This document shows positions 58,517 through 64,000 of a DNA stretch of 64,000 bases, one piece after another. The translations under genes were made by a program, and so were the position numbers. Every line of letters starts with the position of its first letter. Within the stretch, counting starts at the first letter, position 1. The stretch is from an uncultured Eubacterium sp. (GTDB lineage Bacteria > Bacillota > Clostridia > Oscillospirales > Acutalibacteraceae), in NCBI RefSeq assembly GCF_934525195.1, contig NZ_CAKSZA010000008.1, forward strand, positions 6,615 through 70,614, read 5' to 3'. A model generated the notes under the pieces. It saw only the letters and a program-made list of their open reading frames with translations, ran no database searches and had not been told where the DNA came from.

Positions 58517-59024
58517 TGTTTGTTTCCTTCTTCTTTCTGTGAATTACAAAACGGTTCAACGGATAAGTCCAAATTGTCGGAACGGTCATTACAATAACCT
58601 TTGTAATCATTTCAACAATGGCGTTATCCCAGCCGTTGTTCTTGACGATTGTTCCCAAAAATGCGCCAAACCAAGTATTGAAAGCGATTGTGCAAACAAC
58701 CATAACCGCATAGATAATTGTTGACATAACAGGATTTGCATCTGCTTTGAATGTGAGTTTTCTGTTCATAACATACGCTGCCGCATATCCGATAATTGCA
58801 GAAATCGCATACGAATAAAGATAACCCTTGTATTCAATTCCAAGAAACGCAAGCAGAGGATTGTCGGTAACAGGCGTTTCGTTGAGCGACTTGAACACCA
58901 CATACTGAAGCAACATATACACTCCGAGTTCAAGCACCGATGTGCTCGCACCTGTGAATGTGAATTTGATAAACTTCCAAATTTCTGCATGCTTTTCGAT
59001 AAATCTTTTAAAATTTTCTTTCAT
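58446..59024 (-). CDS. GtrA family membrane protein
   Basis: A 192-residue protein with four helices (about 15-165), family features EIWKFIKFTFTGASTSVLELGVYM and PTIWTYPLNRFVIHRKKK. GtrA-like proteins are thought to flip lipid-linked sugars for surface glycosylation. After the domain comes a 29-residue hydrophilic tail whose DNA overlaps the start of the next GtrA gene. The ATG at 59024 has AGAGGA eight bases upstream. It is a tandem paralogue of the frameshifted gene downstream. Confidence 0.85.
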   Translation of the reverse strand: MKENFKRFIEKHAEIWKFIKFTFTGASTSVLELGVYMLLQYVVFKSLNETPVTDNPLLAFLGIEYKGYLYSYAISAIIGYAAAYVMNRKLTFKADANPVMSTIIYAVMVVCTIAFNTWFGAFLGTIVKNNGWDNAIVEMITKVIVMTVPTIWTYPLNRFVIHRKKKETNNDNKPQNKSEVCKEVGIVEIPQV

Positions 59025-59220
59025 AATTCTTTTCCTCTTTTCTTGTAACAAGCAAGGTCATTGTTGCGCAAAGTGCAACCGCCGCACTTATCGAACAAAG
59101 TCCGTAACCTACAAGACATTCAATTCCTATTTTTCCCACTGTGCCGGCAACCGCCAAGCATCCTGCAACAAACACGATCAACATACTAGCCATAATGATT
59201 AAATAATTTTTCGTTTTCAT
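59008..59220 (-). CDS. Small two-helix membrane protein
   Basis: A 70-residue protein with two hydrophobic helices (about 7-28 and 36-58) and a charged end RKEEKNYERKF. No family recognised. GGGAGG lies seven bases before the ATG at 59220. It overlaps the GtrA gene by 17 bases and is first in this operon, so it may belong with the GtrA proteins. Confidence 0.65.
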   Translation of the reverse strand: MKTKNYLIIMASMLIVFVAGCLAVAGTVGKIGIECLVGYGLCSISAAVALCATMTLLVTRKEEKNYERKF

Positions 59221-59336
59221 AATCTTACCTCCCAAATATTGTTGCTTTGATTTTCATTTGTTTCTCTTTAACTACAACATAACACTTGAATGTAAAATCC
59301 GAAAATCCAAAACCGTAAAATGTATGTAAAATAAAA

Positions 59337-59375
59337 AAACTCCGACATTTCCCGTAATGAGAAATATCGGAGTTT
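59337..59375 (-). terminator. Terminator of htpG
   Basis: AAACTCCGA and TCGGAGTTT arms with further pairing TATTTCTC/GGGAAATG, flanked by T residues on the minus strand (TTTTTTTATT). Confidence 0.88.
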
Positions 59376-59382
59376 AATTTTG

Positions 59383-61266
59383 TTACATCAATTCAACAAT
59401 GCTGTCTGCAAGTTCTGTCGGATTATCGATAGGAAGTCCTGCAATAAGTCTTGCCTGAGAATAAAGAATATTTGTGTATTTTTTGAGAGTGTCCTCGTCA
59501 GCATTTTTGAGTTTTTCTGCAATAGGATGCTCGCTGTTGATTTCAAGCACAAGTTGAGCCTTTATGCCATTGTCGTTACCGCCCGGCATTTGAGAAAGCA
59601 CCTTTGCCATTTCAAGGCTGACATATCCCTCTGCCGACAGGCAAACTGCGTGTGAACCCAATTTGTCGGTAAGCTTAACAGATGAAACCTCGTCACCGAG
59701 AATATTTTTCATCTTTTCAAGCAAGTCTTTTGCGTCCTCATTTTTCTTTGAAAGAGCCTCTTTTTCCGCATCGGTTGACAAATCCAAATCATCCTTGCAG
59801 ATGTTTGCAAACTTCTTGCCGTCATAATCCATAAGCATTTGAATAGCAAACTCATCCACTTCATCGGTGAAGTAAAGGATTTCATAGCCCTTTGCTCTTA
59901 CGCCCTCGCATTGCGGAAGAAGTGCAATTTTTTCGGCGCTGTCACCGCAAGCATAGTAGATTGTATCCTGCGAATCAGCCATTCGCTCAACATATTCCTT
60001 GAGGGTTGTGTAGCCGTCACCGTTGGATGACTTAAACATAATCAAATCCTTGAGCCCGTCTTTGTGCATACCGTAATCGGCATAAACGCCCCACTTGAGA
60101 TTTGTGCCAAAAGTCTTGAAGAAGCCCTCGTACTTTTCTCTGTCGTTTTTGAGCATTTTTGCAAGTTCCGATTTGATTTTCTTATCAATTGCCTTTGCAA
60201 TAATTCTAACCTGATGGTCTTGCTGGAGAGTTTCTCTTGAAATATTGAGATTAAGGTCGGCGCTGTCAACAAGTCCCTTTACAAAGCTGAAATAATCAGG
60301 CAAAAGGTCACTGCACTTGTCCATAATCATTACGCCGTTTGAATAGAGTTGCAAGCCTTTTTCGTAGTTCTTTGAATAGAAATCCATAGGAGCAACTGAC
60401 GGAATATACATCAAAGCGTCAAATGTTGCCTGTCCCTCGACCTTTGAATGAATAACCAAAGTCGGGTCGGTGTAATCATAGAACTTTTGCTTGTAAAAAT
60501 CGTTGTATTCTTCAGGCTTGATTTCGCTTTTGTTCTTTCTCCAAAGCGGAATTTGAGAGTTCAAAACCTCGTCATTAACTTCCGTGATGTACTCGCCCTC
60601 TTTTTCAGGGTCAGGAACTTCCTTGCTCATTTCCATAACGATTGGGTAGCGGATGTAGTCGCTGTATTTTTTAACAAGTTCCTGAATTTTGTACTGCTCA
60701 AGATACTGTGAATAGTTCTCGTTTTCGGTGTCTTCCTTGAGGTACAAAGTTATAACTGTGCCGTTTGTGTCCTTTTCACACTCCTCAACGGTGTAGCCGT
60801 CAACGCCTGTAGAAGTCCATTTGTTAGCGACATCTGCACCGACTGCTTTTGACACAACTTCGATTTTGTCGGCAACCATAAACGCAGAATAAAATCCTAC
60901 ACCGAATTGACCGATAACTTCAATATCCTTTGCGTTATCGTCATCGGCATTTTCGTTTTTGAAATCCAAAGAATCCGATTTTGCAATAGTACCAAGGTTG
61001 TTTTCGAGTTCTTCAGCAGTCATACCGATACCGTTATCAGAAATTTTAATGGTACGGTTTTCCTTGTCAAGGTCAATCCTGATTTTCAGGCTGTCCTTGT
61101 CTGCCTTGATGCTGTCATCCGTAAGAGATTTAAAATACAATTTGTCGGTTGCATCACTTGCGTTGGAAATCAATTCACGCAAAAAAATCTCCTTGTGAGT
61201 ATAAATGGAGTTAATCATCATATCAAGAAGTTTTTTAGACTCCGCTTTAAACTGTTTCTTTCTCAT
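59383..61266 (-). CDS. htpG: Hsp90 chaperone HtpG
   Basis: A 627-residue bacterial Hsp90. The N-terminal ATPase domain has LIYSNASDATDKL-like LISNASDATDKLYF, ISDNGIGMTAEEL and GQFGVGFYSAFMV; the middle domain includes LYSNGVMIMDKCSDLLPDYFSFVKGLVDS with the catalytic Arg in NISRETLQQ; a C-terminal dimerisation domain ends the protein. The ATG at 61266 with AAGGTGA six bases upstream is preferred to one five codons earlier. A CIRCE operator and promoter precede it, so HrcA controls it here. Confidence 0.96.
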   Translation of the reverse strand: MRKKQFKAESKKLLDMMINSIYTHKEIFLRELISNASDATDKLYFKSLTDDSIKADKDSLKIRIDLDKENRTIKISDNGIGMTAEELENNLGTIAKSDSLDFKNENADDDNAKDIEVIGQFGVGFYSAFMVADKIEVVSKAVGADVANKWTSTGVDGYTVEECEKDTNGTVITLYLKEDTENENYSQYLEQYKIQELVKKYSDYIRYPIVMEMSKEVPDPEKEGEYITEVNDEVLNSQIPLWRKNKSEIKPEEYNDFYKQKFYDYTDPTLVIHSKVEGQATFDALMYIPSVAPMDFYSKNYEKGLQLYSNGVMIMDKCSDLLPDYFSFVKGLVDSADLNLNISRETLQQDHQVRIIAKAIDKKIKSELAKMLKNDREKYEGFFKTFGTNLKWGVYADYGMHKDGLKDLIMFKSSNGDGYTTLKEYVERMADSQDTIYYACGDSAEKIALLPQCEGVRAKGYEILYFTDEVDEFAIQMLMDYDGKKFANICKDDLDLSTDAEKEALSKKNEDAKDLLEKMKNILGDEVSSVKLTDKLGSHAVCLSAEGYVSLEMAKVLSQMPGGNDNGIKAQLVLEINSEHPIAEKLKNADEDTLKKYTNILYSQARLIAGLPIDNPTELADSIVELM

Positions 61267-61298
61267 ATCTATCACCTTCATAAAGAATTATAATCGTT

Positions 61299-61325
61299 TT
61301 GGCACTCTTTACGTCCGAGTGCTAA
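61299..61325. promoter_or_regulatory. CIRCE operator of htpG
   Basis: On the minus strand TTAGCACTC, nine bases, GAGTGCCAA: the HrcA operator with one mismatch, located just after the -10 box. Confidence 0.88.
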
Positions 61326-61329
61326 TTAT

Positions 61330-61357
61330 ATTATAGCCTTTATTTTACATTTGTCAA
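61330..61357 (-). promoter_or_regulatory. Promoter of htpG
   Basis: Minus-strand -35 TTGACA (61357-61352), 16-base spacer, -10 TATAAT (61335-61330), followed by CIRCE. Confidence 0.82.
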
Positions 61358-61399
61358 CACCGAATAATCTTTGTTCACAAAAATATCACAATCCGCTGT

Positions 61400-62200
61400 T
61401 CAAATCAATTCTATTGTATGAGAAAAATATTTTTCCTGAAAATCAACCGATTTTTCTATTTCATCAACAGTAAATGTCACACCGTCAGGCGCAACAATCC
61501 ATTTATCCTCAACATCGTCTATTCGATGAACAATAGCTATAACCTTGCCGGAAAATTCTGTAACTGGCTCATCAATTCCGAGAATATACGCATCCTGTTC
61601 CTCACCGTCACCCGCAAATAATCCCTCAATGTATCCGTAATTTATCGGATAAAACAAATCCTTGTGTTCAGGATGAAAACTGTCCATCGGTCTGTCAATT
61701 TTCACCGTAACCCTTTTCAGATTTTCAATATATTCATCTGCTTCACTATGAGAGTGAAAAGTCACCACATTACTGTTGTACTTTTTGATTAATTCATTAA
61801 TTTTAGGCATAACATCAACATTAAAGCGCTTAATAAAATCAATGAGTTCATCATTTGACGGCAGTTGGCAAGGCATTTCGGGCTTGTTTCCTTTTCTCTT
61901 TTTCGCTCCGTCAATGCAAGTTTCTGTTGGCAAATCAAACAGAAAAACCACATCCGCCTCTTTAATTCTCAATTCGAGAGTCGATTTGAAATTTCCGTCA
62001 ATAATGAAACTATCGGTCGCAAAAATTTTTATCTGCTTTTCAATCAATTCCGCCCGAGTGATGTGGGTACAATCCTTGTTCCAATACAGTGCATCTAAAT
62101 GAAACAACGGCAAATTTGTAACAGCGTGAAGTTTTCTGCTGAAAGTGCTTTTCCCTGCACCCGGGCAACCAATCACAACAACTCTTTTGTAATCAAACAT
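61400..62200 (-). CDS. P-loop kinase (FlaR-like) fused to inorganic pyrophosphatase-like domain
   Basis: A 266-residue two-domain protein. Residues 1-160 form an adenylate-kinase-like P-loop domain with GCPGAGKST (11-19), LDALYWNKD and FIIDGNFKSTLE, as in FlaR-type proteins. From about 163 comes a second domain with VTVKIDRPMDSFHPEHKDLFYPINYGYIEG and DGEEQDAYILGIDEPV, typical of a small Clostridia family annotated as inorganic pyrophosphatase. The two are usually separate genes. Fusion suggests a reaction whose pyrophosphate or nucleotide product is used at once, but the substrate is unknown. GGAGG precedes the ATG. Confidence 0.75.
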   Translation of the reverse strand: MFDYKRVVVIGCPGAGKSTFSRKLHAVTNLPLFHLDALYWNKDCTHITRAELIEKQIKIFATDSFIIDGNFKSTLELRIKEADVVFLFDLPTETCIDGAKKRKGNKPEMPCQLPSNDELIDFIKRFNVDVMPKINELIKKYNSNVVTFHSHSEADEYIENLKRVTVKIDRPMDSFHPEHKDLFYPINYGYIEGLFAGDGEEQDAYILGIDEPVTEFSGKVIAIVHRIDDVEDKWIVAPDGVTFTVDEIEKSVDFQEKYFSHTIELI

Positions 62201-62221
62201 ATTTTACCTCCAAATAAAATA

Positions 62222-62250
62222 AGCCCTTGCAAAAAATAATGCAAGAGCTT
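62222..62250 (-). terminator. Terminator downstream of the GNAT gene and 5S relic
   Basis: Minus-strand AAGCTCTTGC, loop, GCAAGGGCTT, then ATTTTATTT. The first arm is the end of the 5S-like fragment. It lies just before the ribosome binding site of the kinase-pyrophosphatase gene. Confidence 0.65.
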
Positions 62251-62302
62251 TACTTCTGTGTTCGGAATGGGAACAGGTTATCTCAATTTTGATCAGTATC
62301 GG
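62245..62302 (-). pseudogene. 5S rRNA gene fragment
   Basis: The minus strand reads CGATACTGATCA...GAGATA followed by ACCTGTTCCCATTCCGAACA and CAGAAGTAAAGCTC, which corresponds to the 5' half of bacterial 5S rRNA (loop B-C region). The rest of 5S is missing and the sequence continues as a terminator hairpin. It is a relic, probably left by recombination among rRNA operons. No 16S or 23S part is near. Confidence 0.75.
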
Positions 62303-62408
62303 CTGATAAATTTATTATATCACAATTATAATTTTTTGCAAGAAAAATCAAACAAAGGTATCAAAAATATCATCAACATTTTCTGCAATTATACCTAAAA
62401 TTATTATT

Positions 62409-62972
62409 TTAGGATTTAAACTCACTCTTTAATATCGAATAATAAATACAATCCTCATAACCATTATGCGTTTTGCATCTTTGCCTTAAAGTTCCTTCTT
62501 TTTTCATTCCAACTTTTTGTAAAACTCTTGCAGATTGTAAGTTACTTTTAGCGTGATATGCTTCAACACGATTATATCCAACTTTATTAAAAGAAAAATC
62601 TATAACAGCTTCTACTGCTTCACAAACATAACCGTTTCCCCAGTAATCAAAGCCAAGGCAATACGAAAGACTTCCAACTTTTGAAACCGTACTCTCCGTT
62701 AATAAATAAATTGTGCCTATCAATTTATGTGGGGATTTTAAATAGATACCCCAATAATAAACATCTTCCTTATTATATTCATCCTGCCATTCATTAATCC
62801 ATTTTATTGAATCTTCAACCGTTTTAAAACTATCCCAAGACATATAGCGAGAAACTCTATCATCATATGCAAAATTTAAAAACATATCTTCAGCATCTAC
62901 ATTCTCAATTTTCTTTAGAATCAGCCTATTCGTTTCGATTAAAATAGTACCACAATGTTTTAATTCTTCCAT
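62409..62972 (-). CDS. GNAT acetyltransferase, RimJ/RimL type
   Basis: A 187-residue N-acetyltransferase with the RimJ/RimL N-terminus TNRLILKKIENVDAEDMF, the acetyl-CoA region LGFDYWGNGYVCEAVEAVIDFSF, and the closing pattern RVEAYHAKSNLQSARVLQKVGMKKEG. The target (a ribosomal N-terminus, another protein or a small molecule) is unknown. Its DNA and that of the next gene are more AT-rich than most of the window. GAGGT precedes the ATG. Confidence 0.88.
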   Translation of the reverse strand: MEELKHCGTILIETNRLILKKIENVDAEDMFLNFAYDDRVSRYMSWDSFKTVEDSIKWINEWQDEYNKEDVYYWGIYLKSPHKLIGTIYLLTESTVSKVGSLSYCLGFDYWGNGYVCEAVEAVIDFSFNKVGYNRVEAYHAKSNLQSARVLQKVGMKKEGTLRQRCKTHNGYEDCIYYSILKSEFKS

Positions 62973-62981
62973 AAACGTACC

Positions 62982-63596
62982 TCAAAACAAATCAACAACA
63001 TCAGCTATTGACTCAACAATATAATCAGGTCTCTCAAGTTCGTCTTTAACACTTTGAAACTTTGCAAATCCTTGACGCACCCAAACGGTTTTCATGCCAA
63101 GCTTTTTAGCAGGAATAATATCATTATCTAGCCTATCTCCAATCATAACAGCTTCGCTCGGATTACACTTTGCCTGTTTAAATGCAATATTAAAAATTTT
63201 CAAATTCGGTTTTTCGCAACCCGCTTCAGCTGATGCCACTACCACATCAAAATACTTGCCGATACCCCAATTATCAATGCGTTTTTGTGTTCCGGCAACC
63301 TGATTCGCAATAATTCCAAGTTTAAATTTTTGCGACAGATTCTTCAAAATTTCTTCAACATCGGGATAAAGTCTTTCAAGTTCTCCAAACCATTTTGGCA
63401 CGGCAACACCAAAATCCTGTGCCGCCCACCTGATTGCAAAAGCATCTTTTTCGGCATATTCAAGAACTTTTTTACAGAATTCATCGGCATCCAAATTGTT
63501 TTGCTCAATTATAACCTTGCAACGCTCTTTCAGGCATTCGCTTTCATCAACAAGCGTTGAGCCCAAATCAAAAAATATCCACTTTACATTTTCCAT
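62982..63596 (-). CDS. HAD-superfamily hydrolase
   Basis: A 204-residue HAD hydrolase with a cap domain: motif I FFDLGSTLVDES (here the second Asp of DxD is replaced by Ser-like GST, D-L-G-S-T), motif II IIANQ, motif III Lys in GCEKPNLKIF, motif IV MIGDRLDNDI. The change in motif I from DxDxT to DLGST occurs in some phosphatase and dehalogenase-like members, and may affect catalysis. GAGGG precedes the ATG. It is the first gene of a pair with the GNAT gene (nine-base gap). Confidence 0.85.
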   Translation of the reverse strand: MENVKWIFFDLGSTLVDESECLKERCKVIIEQNNLDADEFCKKVLEYAEKDAFAIRWAAQDFGVAVPKWFGELERLYPDVEEILKNLSQKFKLGIIANQVAGTQKRIDNWGIGKYFDVVVASAEAGCEKPNLKIFNIAFKQAKCNPSEAVMIGDRLDNDIIPAKKLGMKTVWVRQGFAKFQSVKDELERPDYIVESIADVVDLF

Positions 63597-63640
63597 TTTG
63601 TCCCTCTTAAATGTTATATATATTAATATTTTTCATTTTC

Positions 63641-63669
63641 AATATAACACAAAAGAAAAAGATTGTCTA
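63641..63669 (-). promoter_or_regulatory. Possible promoter of the HAD-GNAT pair
   Basis: Minus-strand -35 TAGACA (63669-63664), 17-base spacer, -10 TATATT (63646-63641). Confidence 0.5.
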
Positions 63670-63724
63670 CAAAAATGATCGTAGGAGCGAACTGTGTTCG
63701 CCTAACTGAAACACAAACATAAAA

Positions 63725-63753
63725 ATAAGCCACTCAAAAGAGTGGTTTATTTT
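63725..63753 (-). terminator. Terminator of a lost 5S copy
   Basis: AATAAGCCACTC, loop AAAA, GAGTGGTTTATT. On the minus strand it follows AATGTCGGCGTC complement, the last bases of 5S rRNA, with no 5S body ahead of it. Confidence 0.65.
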
Positions 63754-63894
63754 AATGTCGGCGTCTCGTCAAAACATATTCCGTATAGAACAAAACATAG
63801 TTTTGTAAATATACTGCATATGTTTTTCCTCTCACAACAAGCGCAAGCTGCTTGTTGTGTAGTCCAATTCAAGCATAAAGTGAACACAAACATA

Positions 63895-63930
63895 AAAAAA
63901 GGACCATCCAAAAGAATGGTTCTTTTTTTA
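63895..63930 (-). terminator. Terminator of the rRNA operon
   Basis: AAGGACCAT/ATGGTTCTT stem around CCAAAAGA, with runs of seven T on the minus strand, immediately after the 3' end of the 5S gene. Confidence 0.85.
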
Positions 63931-64000
63931 ATGTCGGCGTCGACCTATTTTCACAGGAGGCTGCCCTCCAACTATTTTCGGCACGCGTGAGCTTAACTAC
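63931..64000 (-). rRNA. rrf: 5S ribosomal RNA, 3' part
   Basis: The minus strand reads GTAGTTAAGCTCACGCGTGC at the window edge and ends with AATAGGTCGACGCCGACAT, the 3' half of a 5S rRNA including the conserved GTTAAGCTC and the closing strand of helix I. The 5' part lies beyond the window, so an rRNA operon probably continues to the right and is transcribed leftwards. Confidence 0.85.

Larger units (their letters stand above)
63670..63932. other. Gene-free stretch with duplicated rRNA-end module and hairpins
   Basis: About 335 bases between the HAD gene and the 5S gene hold no gene. Seen here: a hairpin GCGAAC/GTTCGC near 63687; a first module ACACAAACATAAAAATAAGC...AATGTCGGCGTC (63711-63765); an inverted repeat CACAACAAGC/GCTTGTTGTG (63833-63859); and a second, related module (63884-63941). 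Each module is a terminator hairpin next to the last 12 bases of 5S rRNA. Confidence 0.7.

Noticed and set aside
1..64000. CRISPR arrays, tRNA genes, prophage or transposase genes
   Set aside because: No regularly spaced direct repeats, tRNA cloverleaf motifs with T-loop GTTCGAATC, or recognisable phage or transposase proteins were seen.

Overview
The window reads as a chromosomal segment of an anaerobic, spore-forming Clostridia bacterium, most likely of the Ruminococcaceae/Oscillospirales type. The signs are moderately low GC with AGGAGG-type ribosome binding sites, TTGACA/TATAAT promoters, a complete sporulation sigma factor SigK, a reverse rubrerythrin behind a PerR-type regulator, CIRCE heat-shock operators, and a CD1871A-polyferredoxin-TlpA redox cluster. 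No phage, insertion sequence or CRISPR array is visible. Nothing here fixes the genus.

Layout. 1-1.3 kb: end of an unknown gene, then PspC and LiaF-like envelope proteins. 1.8-4.8 kb: threonine/lysine branch operon (ACT-domain regulator, hom, lysC). 4.9-9 kb: an OmpR-type two-component system divergent from a redox operon that includes a 48-residue CxxC protein. 9-14.7 kb: AI-2E-type permease, a Zn/Cd-type P-ATPase with a separate HMA protein behind an ArsR-type operator, and a GH28 / SecB-like / Cys-rich protein operon. 14.8-18.5 kb: acyltransferase, TrmB-like and SulP operon. 18.5-22 kb: serine biosynthesis serC-serA, divergent from perR-reverse rubrerythrin. 22-24.5 kb: ECF sigma factor and a membrane-anchored beta-propeller protein. 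24.7-42.7 kb: one long minus-strand housekeeping run of 15 genes (rRNA methyltransferase, dprA, topA, trmFO, plsX, rnc, radical SAM, smc, ftsY, rdgB, yhbY, nadD, yqeK, rsfS, leuS). 42.9-46 kb: HprK-like kinase with a DUF4430 lipoprotein, sigK, and an acyltransferase. 46.2-54.3 kb: EamA exporter, polar amino acid ABC transporter, M16 peptidase, sodium symporter. 54.5-61.3 kb: base-excision glycosylase, DUF188 protein, CIRCE-controlled hsp20, a GtrA/HAD/MBL operon carrying a frameshift, and CIRCE-controlled htpG. 61.4-64 kb: a P-loop kinase/pyrophosphatase fusion, AT-rich GNAT and HAD genes, then the 3' part of a 5S rRNA gene with further 5S relics nearby.

The most unusual feature is a family of four intergenic elements of 221-224 bp (1570, 30860, 46031 and 54272). 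All have the same orientation, complementary ends and a series of internal hairpins. Where copies differ, paired positions change together, most clearly in the copy between ftsY and smc. This points to selection on a folded RNA or a palindromic mobile element. I do not recognise it as a named family. Other points of interest are two mutually exclusive hairpins in the hsp20 leader, an internal ribosome binding site in lysC that would give a separate regulatory subunit, and the cluster of 5S relics.
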